The notes under the pieces: model-generated | The model's database searches: none | What the model was told of the DNA's origin: nothing | Seen by the model: only the letters and a program-made list of their open reading frames with translations | Origin: Bacteroidota bacterium | GTDB lineage: Bacteria; Bacteroidota; Bacteroidia; Chitinophagales; Chitinophagaceae | Direction: 5' to 3' | NCBI GenBank assembly: GCA_013288745.1 | Contig: JABDBG010000018.1 | Span: forward strand, 1-37,430 | Length of the DNA: 37,430 nucleotides | Position numbers and translations under genes: made by a program | Shown: positions 9,001 to 17,659 of the stretch, one piece after another | How positions within the stretch are numbered: the stretch's first letter is position 1 | How the letters are laid out: each line of letters opens with the position of its first letter

Positions 9001-10421
9001 AAATGAGTACTGGCTGACATGTCATCAAAATAAATAGCTGTTCCTGTTGTAGCAGTTGTTGATAAATTATTCGTACTAAAGGCACTTTGTATCGCCAGGT
9101 ATTTACCCGCTATAGCGGCAGGCGAATTAACTATTAAAGAATCTGCAGGAGGATCCCATAAATACATTTGCATACGCGGTGATTGCCCGTCAGGCGGGGT
9201 GTCCATATTTGCATTATCAATGCCGCTTCCATCCTGCGCTTCTGCTTTCAAAGGATCGTTTCCCACACCGCCTCTGCCATCGTTGTTTACCTGGAAATTA
9301 CCTGAAGGTTCATCAAATCCATATTGATAGCTAATGTCGTGCATCATATTCGTTACGTAAAACAAATTGGTAACGGCGGCACGCATATTATTGGTAATAT
9401 GCGGCTGCATGGTAAAATCCGGTGTTTTAATAAAAGAAAGATCAGGTAATGAAGTAGAAGAAGTGTCGCTATGGCCCGGATGGTCCAAAGCTGCTGTATC
9501 ATCATATGCAACTACATTATTTCCTCTTGTATAATTATAATTTGTTGTGCCATCAGACTGCCATCCAAAAACAGTAACAGGGTTGCCGGCTCCTGCATTT
9601 AGCCAAGGGTTATTCACTATCGCCAAAGGCCCAAATGACGGAGCTTCAGTAGGTAAAGGAATTACATTGTAAGTGGCATTAGGGATTGCATCAGGATGAC
9701 TGTAATTAGCTGCCAGCAGATTTGCATTTTTTTTTATTTGTTGTTGAGAACTGCCGTTTTTTTTGTTCGCATTATTTTTTTCGTACAAAGTAGAATTATC
9801 TGCATCGATAATTTGTCCCGTCACTGCATCTACTCTTACATTCATATCATCCGGACTGTTCAATTCATTTATCGTGATATTCCAAGCTAATTTTACAGTT
9901 TTACCATCATCAATTGTAACCCATAGTAATTCGGCAATAATGTTTTGTTTGGCAATTCCGGCAGCAGTGAACACATAATATGTATCGGTGTTTCTTTTGT
10001 CTGAAACGATCTGTAGTCCAACAGGACTTGCCAGTTTAAGATAAACGGCTGCTTTTACAACAGCTGCAGCTGCAGTAATAGAGGGCGTTGCATTGCTTGC
10101 CTTAGTCTCTATTTTATCAATAAATCTGCTTTTATTACTTACCATGTTTCCTTTACTATCAAAACAAAGTGAGTAAATAGCATTGTGGACCTTTAATCCC
10201 AGGTAATATTGTTGAATATAGGCAAACGTTAAATTGTTAGTTGCAGAAGCGCTTACAACCTTCATTTCTGCAAGATCGGAATTGTTTAATCCCAGCTTTT
10301 TATTATTATTATTTATCCAGTTATTTACCTGTGGGAGTAAGCTTTCCTGTGCAATAGCGGGCACTGTGTAAATGCAAAGCGCAAAAAAGAATATCCAAAA
10401 AAAGTGTATTGTATTTTTCAT
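6093..10421 (-). CDS. Secreted M36 (fungalysin-type) metalloprotease with PA insert, three FN3-like repeats and T9SS type A sorting domain
   Basis: 1442 residues. A signal peptide (1-24, ending AIA) is followed by a fungalysin-type propeptide region (about 25-250) and the M36 catalytic domain. The zinc site is HEFTH (577-581) plus downstream Glu605 in EGWSDYMAL. A protease-associated (PA) domain is inserted before the active site (about 440-555, GKIVLIDRGTCNF). Then come a DUF11-like beta domain, a MAM/jelly-roll-like domain (IRFRFETDNGNST, WYVDDIKL), three tandem FN3-like repeats (1077-1170, 1171-1266, 1267-1364) and a C-terminal sorting domain (1365-1442) that begins YSLAPNPANDHV and ends GKLIISR. 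The protein should cross the outer membrane by the type IX system and digest extracellular protein. It appears to be a single-gene unit. Confidence 0.93.
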   Translation of the reverse strand: MKNTIHFFWIFFFALCIYTVPAIAQESLLPQVNNWINNNNKKLGLNNSDLAEMKVVSASATNNLTFAYIQQYYLGLKVHNAIYSLCFDSKGNMVSNKSRFIDKIETKASNATPSITAAAAVVKAAVYLKLASPVGLQIVSDKRNTDTYYVFTAAGIAKQNIIAELLWVTIDDGKTVKLAWNITINELNSPDDMNVRVDAVTGQIIDADNSTLYEKNNANKKNGSSQQQIKKNANLLAANYSHPDAIPNATYNVIPLPTEAPSFGPLAIVNNPWLNAGAGNPVTVFGWQSDGTTNYNYTRGNNVVAYDDTAALDHPGHSDTSSTSLPDLSFIKTPDFTMQPHITNNMRAAVTNLFYVTNMMHDISYQYGFDEPSGNFQVNNDGRGGVGNDPLKAEAQDGSGIDNANMDTPPDGQSPRMQMYLWDPPADSLIVNSPAAIAGKYLAIQSAFSTNNLSTTATTGTAIYFDDMSASTHFGCVAPSNSLTGKIVLIDRGTCNFTLKVKDAQTAGAIAVVMIDNIVEAPFAMGGSDNTITIPAVMVSQADGDSLLAHIAGGESITIPPVPPMLDGDYDDGVIAHEFTHGISNRLTGGPANTSCLANAEQGGEGWSDYMALMVTQNWATTTLADSLVLRPLGTYVLGEATTDVGLRTYPYTLNFSVDPHTYADMNGSANGSEVHYIGEIWTSALWDMTWRIIQQEGVIEPNIYNAASTNGGNVIALNDVITGMKLQPCSPGFLDARDAILKADSLLYNNRHRCAIWSAFARRGMGYSAKQGSSNSTSDQTVAFDLPAAIAISKTAADSLNANDTIAYTINATCGCSIPTAVKIIDTLPANLNYVNSSSGKLSGNILTINPVTFTQPSQTVSFTVNATPTITGCAINYPINDNRDGTTVGGFSTAGGWAVSAARSASPTHSWFATEPTVPSDITLTSTAIPLNDQAIFSFNHYFNTEDTYDGGVIEISTNAGGTWQDLGPEIIKGYYNTTMDASTILAGKQAFSGASSGFEQTVVDLSSFIGQTIMIRFRFETDNGNSTTVEGWYVDDIKLTSGCIVKNTASLYTGSTLSASNSALTFVEPQPISTTIDSFSATKVPGLQQAKISWTINNEVNVARYEIYRSVNGVNFSIDTTANTNSTNYTFFDTNPAIPDTNYYRLEVINNDSSINYSTIKYVIFSDTTMINAFTANKIAGQQKATISWTINNETNAIEYQIERSIDNSTWTIIDTTISLGQTNYNTKDSFPVIPGINYYRLKIINYDSSVNYSNVQLVSFTDTTAINVFSASKLNNQTKVVWTISDYSNASEYEIDRSTNGSTWTVIDTTTDINNINYNLIDSTPLIPGTNYYRLKIYNTDSSANYSNILAVSFADTAAPRLEYSLAPNPANDHVQFIDKINEPVSIELYDGAGKLAMEESTNSNTPISIRALAAGLYYYKVKTASGDLHIGKLIISR
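6330..7193 (-). repeat. Three tandem FN3-like repeats inside the M36 protease gene
   Basis: Three consecutive segments of 94, 96 and 98 codons share the landmarks ISWTINN, YEI-RS-NGS and IPGTNYYRL, ending DSS-NYS. They are clearly duplicated but have diverged. They form the stalk between catalytic domains and the sorting tail, likely for surface presentation or binding of carbohydrate or protein. Confidence 0.85.
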
Positions 10422-10605
10422 CGAAAGGTAGTGCCAGGGTATAATTGTTTAATAAATAATTATAAAGACGTTCATAAAGATAGATATTATAAATAAACGA
10501 AACGTTGCTTTATAACTACTTTATGATGGTTTGAGTAATTATAATATATAAACTATTTCCAATAGGATACAGACCTTAAAACAAGTAAGCTTTTTTTATG
10601 TTGAA

Positions 10606-10633
10606 GGCAACCGAATAGGCGCATTTAACGATT
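10606..10633 (+). promoter_or_regulatory. ECF-sigma-type promoter A, ahead of the sugar-transferase operon
   Basis: GGCAACC at 10606-10612, a 16-base spacer and CGATT at 10629-10633. Nineteen bases separate the -10 from the ATG at 10653. It is one of five identical-architecture sites in the window, and its arrangement fits ECF sigma factor recognition (AAC-core -35, CG in -10). Confidence 0.75.
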
Positions 10634-10652
10634 ATTTCTCTATACAATCTTT

Positions 10653-11411
10653 ATGCAGAAGAAAACAACATCCGCTAACATCTTTTATACTTACGCAGAT
10701 ACTGTTCAGGCAGATAATTTGTATACTCCCGGGTACAAAAACCTGTTGGAAGGTTTCATCAATACAAGAGCGATTACTACCTCATTATTACAACAGCCTT
10801 TAGATGGAATAGCTAACAGAGGAATAAAACGCGGATTCGATATATTATTTTCAATAATTATGATTGTTACGGTCCTTTCCTGGCTAATGCCAATTATTGC
10901 CATTTTTATATGGATCGATTCGAGGGGTCCGATATTCTTTTTTCAAAAAAGAAATAAACGCAACGGAGAATTATTTACCTGCATAAAATTCAGATCAATG
11001 GTTGTAAATGCCGATGCTGATATTTTACCTGCCAGGAGAAACGATAAAAGGATAACTTCGGTCGGTCGTTTTTTAAGAGATCATTATCTTGATGAATTAC
11101 CGCAATTTTTTAATGTGTTGATGGGCGATATGTCTGTTATCGGCCCAAGGCCGCATATGGTAAATGATAATTTAAAATACCGCAAACAGATCGATCATTA
11201 CGAACGACGTCATAAAGGTAAACCAGGGATCACAGGCCTGGCGCAGGTATTGGGCTATGTAGGCGCTACAGAAAATATACAGGAAATAAAAGATCGCATT
11301 GGGTTAGATATTTTTTATTTGAGGCATTGGTCGATAAAGTTAGACATGAAAATAATATGGAGAACAATATTAAAACCCTTTCGCTTATCGCTTAATACAA
11401 AAGAAGTATAG
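10653..11411 (+). CDS. Undecaprenyl-phosphate sugar-1-phosphate transferase (initiating polyprenyl glycosyl-phosphotransferase)
   Basis: 252 residues of the bacterial sugar transferase family (WcaJ/EpsL catalytic core). One hydrophobic segment (about 66-88) precedes the cytosolic catalytic part: RGPIFFFQKRNKRNGELF, KFRSM (112-116), GRFLR (138-142), DELPQFFNVLMGDMSVIGPRP (147-167) and KPGITGLAQV. It lacks the multi-span N-terminus of long WbaP/WcaJ forms. It transfers a hexose-1-phosphate from a nucleotide sugar to undecaprenyl phosphate at the inner membrane, starting repeat-unit synthesis. It is the first gene of the rightward operon 10653-15128, directly behind promoter A. Confidence 0.93.
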   Translation: MQKKTTSANIFYTYADTVQADNLYTPGYKNLLEGFINTRAITTSLLQQPLDGIANRGIKRGFDILFSIIMIVTVLSWLMPIIAIFIWIDSRGPIFFFQKRNKRNGELFTCIKFRSMVVNADADILPARRNDKRITSVGRFLRDHYLDELPQFFNVLMGDMSVIGPRPHMVNDNLKYRKQIDHYERRHKGKPGITGLAQVLGYVGATENIQEIKDRIGLDIFYLRHWSIKLDMKIIWRTILKPFRLSLNTKEV

Positions 11412-11430
11412 GGCATACTATCATTTTTAA

Positions 11431-12402
11431 ATGAGTATTCAAATTTTGTCAACACTTTCAAACAACTTATTGTTACGCGAACCAGATCAGGAAAATATTC
11501 TTTCTGTACAGCCGCTTGTTACCATTGTAATCCCTACCTATAACCGGAGTTTACTTATACAGGATACTATTGCATCAGTTGTAGCGCAAACATATTCCAA
11601 TTGGGAATTGATAATAGTAGATGATGGTTCAACAGATAGTACTGTAGATATGGTACGATCTATAAAAGATAAAAGGGTACGCATAATAGAATTTCCGCAT
11701 TGTGGCAATATCGCCATGCTTAGAAATATTGGTGTGAAATCGGGCTCGGGGCAATGGATAGCTTTTCTTGATTCGGATGACACCTGGGTTCCGCAAAAAC
11801 TGGAGCTGCAATTGGCTGCTTTGCAAAAAGACGCAAAGCAATGGTGTTATGGAGGATTTGAATTGATGAACGAGACAGGCACGGCAATTCCAAGCAAAAG
11901 CGGAACGTATCATCCTTTTTCAGGATGGATACTTCCTAAAGTCATCACTTATGAAGCGTCCGTTGCTACCTGTTCTGTAATGCTTCTGCGATCACTTTTT
12001 GATGAGATCGGTGGCTTTAATTCCGATGCCGGATTGTTTTGTCGCGAAGATTATGAATTTGTATTACGATTGGCCATGCATGCGGAAGCCCTGGCCTTAA
12101 CTTCTGTATTGGTGCGTGTAAGGGATCATCCTGGCAGAACTACTAACACATTCACTAATGGCCCTGAGCGGACGGCAAATGTGTACGGTTTTTTTTACCG
12201 GAGCTGCAATGATAATAGTATTAAAAAACTAGTGCATCGCCAATATGCACATCATCTTGCTGAAGCAGCGGAAAAAAACTTGTATAAAAAAAATTATTTA
12301 CGGGCAATTAAATACTTCGCTAAGGCAATCGCTAATGGAGATAAGCCAAGGCATTTGCTTTCATCTTTTAAACATGGATTCATAAAACATAACCCCCTAT
12401 AA
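11431..12402 (+). CDS. Family 2 glycosyltransferase
   Basis: 323 residues. The GT-A fold starts near residue 29: VTIVIPTYNRS (30-40), the nucleotide-binding DDGSTD (64-69) and the metal-binding DSDD (114-117, FLDSDDTWVPQKLELQ). It should transfer a sugar from an NDP-sugar to the lipid-linked acceptor made by the preceding sugar transferase. It begins 19 bases after that gene and ends 7 bases before the ABC gene. The sugar specificity cannot be read. About 28 residues precede the fold, so a later start is possible, but no nearby Met fits better. Confidence 0.9.
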   Translation: MSIQILSTLSNNLLLREPDQENILSVQPLVTIVIPTYNRSLLIQDTIASVVAQTYSNWELIIVDDGSTDSTVDMVRSIKDKRVRIIEFPHCGNIAMLRNIGVKSGSGQWIAFLDSDDTWVPQKLELQLAALQKDAKQWCYGGFELMNETGTAIPSKSGTYHPFSGWILPKVITYEASVATCSVMLLRSLFDEIGGFNSDAGLFCREDYEFVLRLAMHAEALALTSVLVRVRDHPGRTTNTFTNGPERTANVYGFFYRSCNDNSIKKLVHRQYAHHLAEAAEKNLYKKNYLRAIKYFAKAIANGDKPRHLLSSFKHGFIKHNPL

Positions 12403-12409
12403 AAATTAG

Positions 12410-14101
12410 TTGAAAAAAACGATAACAGATATTTTTACGATTCTTTCGCGCAGAGAAAAAATCCGGTTCATCCAGCTGGTAGTGATGGATATATTGGTCA
12501 GTATACTGGATATTTCTTTCCTGGCCATACTGTTATACCTGGCACACTTTTATACAGCACCACACCAGGTAACGATAGAAAATGTTTTTCTTTTTACTTT
12601 TCTTGATAAACATCCTGTTGTCCCCATTCTGATTTTCTTTGTGCTTTTTAGTATTAAAAATATGTTTGGGTTCAGTGTTTTCCGTAACCAGTTCCGGTAT
12701 GTTTACCAGGTGGCTTCGCGGCTTTCACGCAATAACATGCAGCTTTATTTTTCAGGAAGTTATAGCGAGTATGTGTCGGTTGATTCGTCTGTGCATAGCC
12801 GTAAGATCGCGCAGTACCCAATTGAATTTGGCCATTATATTATAGGCGGCCTTCAACAGATCATCAGTCAATCTATATTGATATCTATAACTATTGCAGC
12901 TGTATTAATTTATAACCCGGTATTATTTCCATTATTATTAATAATACTTGCTCCGCCGATTATTTTAAGCGGGATCTTATTAAAGAAAAAAATACACCGG
13001 CTGCGCAAAACAGCAAAGACAATTAATGAAAAAACCCAGCAAAGCCTTTATGAAGCTATCTCAGGGTTTATTGAAAGCAATATTAATAAGCGGCAGCATT
13101 TCTTTATCAATCGCTATTATTCCAACCAGGCAACATTGAATGATTTTTTTGCTGAGCAACAATCCATAAACAATATGCCGTCGCGGCTGATAGAAGTATT
13201 TGCTATATTCGGCCTTGTCGTTCTTATACTTATTAATTCATTTACAGCAAAAGGGGGAGCTGTTCAGGTAATAACAATTGGTGCGTTCATGGCGGCAGCC
13301 TATAAAATTATACCCGGCATTGTAAAAATATTGAACAGTACAGGGCAAATGAAAACTTTTGGTTTTGCCATAGATGCGCTGCTAAAAAGTAGTACAGTCA
13401 AAATAACAGAAAGTACATCAACCACTACTTCCGTTTCTTCTGTAGCATTTAAAAAAGTTTTTTTTAGTTATAAAGATGAACCGGTGTTAAGTAATTTTTC
13501 TTTCGATATTGAAAAAGGGGATATGGCGGGTATCAGCGGTGTATCAGGCAAAGGGAAAACTACTATCATTAATTTGTTGCTAGGGTTTATAGAACCGCAA
13601 CGGGGAAGAATCTTTATAAATGATACAGAAACAACTGCGGGTGAAAGGCAACAGCACTGGAATAAAATTGCCTACGATAAGCAACAACCGTTTTTTATTC
13701 ACGATTCCATACGGAACAATATTTTATTGTCTGAAGATGTATACGACGCAGATAAGTTAGACAACATTATTAAAATAACCGGACTTTACAATTTGATAGA
13801 AAAATATCCCGAAGGATTAGATACGGTCATAACCGAGAATGGCAAAAATATCAGTGGCGGCCAACGGCAACGTATAATGCTTGCAAGAACTTTATATAAA
13901 GATGCCGACATGATAATATTAGATGAACCCTTCAGCGAATTAGACAGGGCTTCTGAAAATAGTATGCTGAATTATTTTAGGAGCCTTGCAGAAGCAGGTA
14001 AAATCATTATATTAATAACACATAACAAAGAAAGTCTTTCGTTTTGTAATAAAGTAATTTCATTAGATGAGAGATACACGGCCCACATTCATACTAATTA
14101 G
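12410..14101 (+). CDS. ABC transporter, fused membrane and ATPase domains (PglK/MsbA-like flippase candidate)
   Basis: 563 residues. A six-span ABC exporter domain (about 1-310) is fused to an ATPase domain (about 335-560). Walker A is GVSGKGKT (377-384), the signature is ISGGQRQR (about 481-488), Walker B is MIILDEP with the catalytic Glu replaced in register by PFSELD, and the switch is ITHNKE. The start is TTG, seven bases after the GT2 stop; translation from it gives KKTITDIFTILSRREK, a normal cytoplasmic lead-in for this family, whereas the next Met would cut into the first span. By position it may flip a lipid-linked oligosaccharide, as PglK does, or export another lipid. A separate Wzx lies at 31320, so its job is uncertain. 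Confidence 0.88.
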   Translation: MKKTITDIFTILSRREKIRFIQLVVMDILVSILDISFLAILLYLAHFYTAPHQVTIENVFLFTFLDKHPVVPILIFFVLFSIKNMFGFSVFRNQFRYVYQVASRLSRNNMQLYFSGSYSEYVSVDSSVHSRKIAQYPIEFGHYIIGGLQQIISQSILISITIAAVLIYNPVLFPLLLIILAPPIILSGILLKKKIHRLRKTAKTINEKTQQSLYEAISGFIESNINKRQHFFINRYYSNQATLNDFFAEQQSINNMPSRLIEVFAIFGLVVLILINSFTAKGGAVQVITIGAFMAAAYKIIPGIVKILNSTGQMKTFGFAIDALLKSSTVKITESTSTTTSVSSVAFKKVFFSYKDEPVLSNFSFDIEKGDMAGISGVSGKGKTTIINLLLGFIEPQRGRIFINDTETTAGERQQHWNKIAYDKQQPFFIHDSIRNNILLSEDVYDADKLDNIIKITGLYNLIEKYPEGLDTVITENGKNISGGQRQRIMLARTLYKDADMIILDEPFSELDRASENSMLNYFRSLAEAGKIIILITHNKESLSFCNKVISLDERYTAHIHTN

Positions 14102-15128
14102 TCCGGGTTTTGCCGTGGATGAAAAAGATAGCACTTGCCTGCCTTTACAGCAAAATCTGATAAAAGCGATCAACAAAAATTTTCCTTCCATTAAAATAAT
14201 TATTGTTGCATTGCAGTATCCATTCATCAAGTCTGAATATGAATGGTACGGTAACAAAGTGATCAGTTTTGGAGCTAGAACCCAAGGGAAATTCTTCACT
14301 TTGCTTTTATGGATAAGAACATGGATATATCTAAAAAAAATAAATAAAGAGAATAACGTAAAAGGCATTCTTAGTTTTTGGGCAGGTGAATGTGCTTTAA
14401 TTGGAAACAGATTCGGTAAAAAATATACTATCAAACACCGTTGCTGGATACTAGGACAGGATGCGCGAAAAGAAAACAAGCATGTTAAACGGACGAAACC
14501 TCAGCCGGATGAGTTAGTCGCCTTATCGGATTTTATTGCGGAAGAATTTAATAAAAACCATCATATATTACCTGCACATATTATTACGCCCGGTATTGAC
14601 CCCGCTCAATTTACAAACAATATGCCCGAAAGGAATATTGATGTACTGGGTGTGGGCTCGCTTATTCCATTGAAGCAGTATGAGGTCTTTATTCAGATCA
14701 TCGCAACGCTAAAAGAAAAATTTCCTTTTATTAATGCAGTAATAAGTGGCACCGGACCGGAAGAAGAAAAATTAAAAATGCTTATCGCGAAACATAAAGT
14801 AGAAAAGAATATTGTATTGATTGGCGAAATACCACATGAAGAAGTTTTGTTGTTAATGAAGCGATCGAAAATATTTCTTCATCCGTCTAATTACGAAGGT
14901 TTTGGTGTTGTTTGTATTGAAGCACTATATGCGGGGGCTCATGTAATTAGTTTTAGTAAACCGATGAACGCGGCTATTGATCAATGGCATATTGTTACCA
15001 ATGAAATTAGTATGCTAGGACAATCAATTGATCTTTTGCAAGATGAACATATTGAATACAGTTCGGTATTGTTTAGTTCAATAGACAATTGCGCAACAAA
15101 GATGGTTAAGCTGTTTGGAGATTTTTAA
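14067..15128 (+). CDS. Family 4 (group 1) glycosyltransferase
   Basis: 353 residues, GT-B fold. The C-terminal half has VLGVGSLIPLKQYEVFI, IPHEEVLLLMKRSKIFLHP and the donor-binding EGFGVVCIE (Glu277 to Glu285, the E-x7-E pattern). The start lies 35 bases inside the ABC gene. I keep it because the first beta strand (TFILISPGF) begins at residue 7, so translation is probably coupled. It is the last gene of the rightward operon and its end overlaps the oppositely directed GT9 gene by 23 bases. It adds one sugar to the growing unit on the cytoplasmic face. Donor and linkage are unknown. Confidence 0.88.
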   Translation: MRDTRPTFILISPGFAVDEKDSTCLPLQQNLIKAINKNFPSIKIIIVALQYPFIKSEYEWYGNKVISFGARTQGKFFTLLLWIRTWIYLKKINKENNVKGILSFWAGECALIGNRFGKKYTIKHRCWILGQDARKENKHVKRTKPQPDELVALSDFIAEEFNKNHHILPAHIITPGIDPAQFTNNMPERNIDVLGVGSLIPLKQYEVFIQIIATLKEKFPFINAVISGTGPEEEKLKMLIAKHKVEKNIVLIGEIPHEEVLLLMKRSKIFLHPSNYEGFGVVCIEALYAGAHVISFSKPMNAAIDQWHIVTNEISMLGQSIDLLQDEHIEYSSVLFSSIDNCATKMVKLFGDF

Positions 15129-16125
15129 TTATGGCCGCAGCTTTTTCGACAACCGCCTCCGGAGAAATTCTTGTCATACAATGATTATCGCCATACCTGC
15201 AAAAAGTTTGCATACAATTTCCACATTCCAGATCTGATGAATCAAAGAAAAAACTATTTCTTCCTAAGGGTCTTGACCAATCACTCCTTGTTGAACCAAA
15301 AAGAGCAATAGTTGGAATGCCCGATACCCATGCCATATGCATTAACCCCGAATCTTCCGATATAACTGCTTTTGTTTTTTGAAGAATTGAAAAAGCCTGA
15401 GCGGGACTTGTTTTATCGGTAAGATCGATCAATTGATCGCCCAGTTTATTTTTTAGATAAGCTGCTTTTTCCCCGATAAAGTTTGTGCCCATAATTAAAA
15501 ATTGCACATCGGAAAATTGCTGTAGCCACAGGTTCGCGAAGCGTACATAATTATCTATCGACCAGTTACGATTTTCAAACGCCCCTGCGGGGTTGAGTAC
15601 GATCAGCTCATTGTTTTTATTCCATCCATTGTTTAATAAAATTGCAGTCGCATCTTTAACTATAAAATTTGGATCAATATCGCACGCGCCTAAACCGATC
15701 GCTTCAATAGTTAACCTTGTTCTTTCACCTGCTGCCAATGGAGAAAACCGGTCAAAGGAAGACCATGCTTTTGGAAAAAGGCTTCTTCTTATTAAATTAC
15801 TTATGTTATTATTTTGCAGATCTATTACAATATCATACCTGTGCAGTAATAATTTCGGCAATAATATTAGCGTGTAAAAAAATTGTTTTTTAAAATTTCT
15901 GGCCCCGCCAATAGAATAGACATTGGTAAAAAGCTGCAAGCTTTTAGGAATGCTATTAACTTCTTCTCTTGTGATAAAGTCAATAATCGTGTCTTCAGGT
16001 AAATGATTTTTTAAATATTGCAGGTATGGTAAAGTGATCACCATATCGCCCATTGCTTGTAGGCGAATCGCCAGTATTCGTTTAGGCGGATATTTTTTCG
16101 TCCATGGTTTTGCGGCAATGATCAT
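15106..16125 (-). CDS. Family 9 glycosyltransferase (heptosyltransferase-like)
   Basis: 339 residues. The N-terminal acceptor domain carries RLQAMGDMVITLPYLQYLK (21-39), the hallmark of the ADP-heptose:LPS heptosyltransferase family. The donor domain has ISEDSGLMHMAWVSGIPTIA (255-274) and FGSTRSDWSRPLG. A C-terminal Cys cluster (CGNCMQTFC) followed by a CMT motif is common in this family. It likely adds heptose or a related sugar to lipid A core or the glycan. It abuts the GT-C gene with no gap: the stop of 16126-17649 is directly followed by this ATG. It is the last gene of the leftward operon. Confidence 0.9.
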   Translation of the reverse strand: MIIAAKPWTKKYPPKRILAIRLQAMGDMVITLPYLQYLKNHLPEDTIIDFITREEVNSIPKSLQLFTNVYSIGGARNFKKQFFYTLILLPKLLLHRYDIVIDLQNNNISNLIRRSLFPKAWSSFDRFSPLAAGERTRLTIEAIGLGACDIDPNFIVKDATAILLNNGWNKNNELIVLNPAGAFENRNWSIDNYVRFANLWLQQFSDVQFLIMGTNFIGEKAAYLKNKLGDQLIDLTDKTSPAQAFSILQKTKAVISEDSGLMHMAWVSGIPTIALFGSTRSDWSRPLGRNSFFFDSSDLECGNCMQTFCRYGDNHCMTRISPEAVVEKAAAIIKNLQTA

Positions 16126-17649
16126 TTATAATGCACTTATTTTATAGAGGTATAGGTTACTGCCTTTATCTATTGCGCCATCTCTCTTGTCGGCAAGCTC
16201 AACATGAAAAGAAGAGAATAATTTCTTATCTGTTTTATTTAACAATGCAGGTGGTAATATTGATATGACGTAAACAGTTTTGATACGGTCTTTTTTAAAA
16301 AGATAGTCTAGTCCATCGCAGTATCGGGTGGAGTCATCCAGCATTGCTTTCTCATTTCCCCATACAATAAAAGAGAGACTCTTTTCAACATCTACACAAT
16401 AATAGGGTTTATCCATACAGGCAGATATCGTATTTAATGCACAAAAATCGGTCACCATTTTTTCGTTAGGCGGTACTTCGTCTATCAGTTCTTTTACCCT
16501 GAAGCCATTAGAAAAAGGGAGAGTAATATCTTTTGATACTATAAAAACACCCGCTATTAACTGTATGAATAGCAGAACAAGTACTAATATCTTTTTATTT
16601 TTTTGTACCGGGGTATCATAACAATACATCCAGAAGGCTACTATAAAGCCTATAAAAATAAAACCACAATATCTTTCGGTTCCAAGTACAAAAATATTAC
16701 CTACAATAAAAGTTACTACTACATTGGCTACAAAGAGTACAAGACTTTTTTTATTATCATATAAAATATAGCAGCCCGCCCCTACAAATGTAAAAGCAAA
16801 TAATGGGCTAATGATCTTTAATATTCTATAGGTAGGATGTAATAGTAATAGAAACTGCGTATTCCAAAAATTGTACTCCCACCATGCCGGCATAGGTGCG
16901 AAGGCGCGAAAAGGAGCTTGCAGGGCAATGGCAAATATACTTGGGTTCCAGCGGGCAAATGTCCATGCTGTTAATACCTGGTGTGTTTCCGGCTCTGAAA
17001 TAAAATGTAAAGCCGGTAAAAAAATAAGTATACCCAACAAAGAGTGCAAGGCAACAAAACTTCTTTTTTTCTTTTGTTCAACGGAAGAGATCAGAAAATA
17101 CAAATGCAAACTGCCAGCCAGCAACATACCCATGAGGTGTACATTACTCATAAAAAAAAGTAATAAATAATATACGATCAACTTATACTTAAACTCTTTA
17201 TTTATAATGATGCAAATAAGAAAACCGGCTAAAACGGCCAATACATAATTGCGACTTAGAATGGCGTACTCAAAAATAAAATAGTAGCCAAAAGGAAGAA
17301 GGACCTTAGCGCCGGTTGGTAATGGAGAATAAAAAAGCATGAGAAAAATTACCAGTATGGCAAATAACAAATGAACTATTTGAACATATACCAGGTTATG
17401 CGTAAACTTTGATATGATCCAAAGAACAATATACCAAACCGGTGGATGCCCCTCGTTTCGCCTGTTGTGGATGAGATCGAAAAAGCTATTGCTTCCCCTG
17501 GCAATATTCCAACTGTGAAATTCATCTCCCCATAATTCATGATGATACATTGTAAAGCTGGCAATAAGTATATACACACCGAATACAACCCATAACAAAG
17601 GGTTAGAAAAACGGTCTTTACTATAGGTCTTTTTAAGGTCTGCTTCCAT
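16126..17649 (-). CDS. Multi-pass membrane protein, probable GT-C-type glycosyltransferase
   Basis: 507 residues with about ten hydrophobic spans. After the first span comes HHELWGDEFHSW with Asp42-Glu43 in the first periplasmic loop, the place of the catalytic acidic pair in GT-C enzymes (GT39/ArnT-like), then NEGHPPVWYIVLW, which also recurs in that group. The C-terminal ~130 residues are soluble, as in GT-C proteins. If so, it would use a polyprenyl-phosphate sugar to decorate the glycan on the periplasmic side. I cannot name the family with certainty. It sits in the leftward operon, 10 bases after the amidohydrolase stop. Confidence 0.75.
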   Translation of the reverse strand: MEADLKKTYSKDRFSNPLLWVVFGVYILIASFTMYHHELWGDEFHSWNIARGSNSFFDLIHNRRNEGHPPVWYIVLWIISKFTHNLVYVQIVHLLFAILVIFLMLFYSPLPTGAKVLLPFGYYFIFEYAILSRNYVLAVLAGFLICIIINKEFKYKLIVYYLLLFFMSNVHLMGMLLAGSLHLYFLISSVEQKKKRSFVALHSLLGILIFLPALHFISEPETHQVLTAWTFARWNPSIFAIALQAPFRAFAPMPAWWEYNFWNTQFLLLLHPTYRILKIISPLFAFTFVGAGCYILYDNKKSLVLFVANVVVTFIVGNIFVLGTERYCGFIFIGFIVAFWMYCYDTPVQKNKKILVLVLLFIQLIAGVFIVSKDITLPFSNGFRVKELIDEVPPNEKMVTDFCALNTISACMDKPYYCVDVEKSLSFIVWGNEKAMLDDSTRYCDGLDYLFKKDRIKTVYVISILPPALLNKTDKKLFSSFHVELADKRDGAIDKGSNLYLYKISAL

Positions 17650-17659
17650 TTATTTTATA

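Noticed and set aside
7030..9978. Several plus-strand frames of 60-76 codons within the protease gene
   Set aside because: All are antisense shadows of a gene with continuous recognisable domains.
10422..10605. Housekeeping-type (TTTG / TAnnTTTG) promoter for the M36 protease
   Set aside because: Only partial matches with wrong spacing were found in this AT-rich region.
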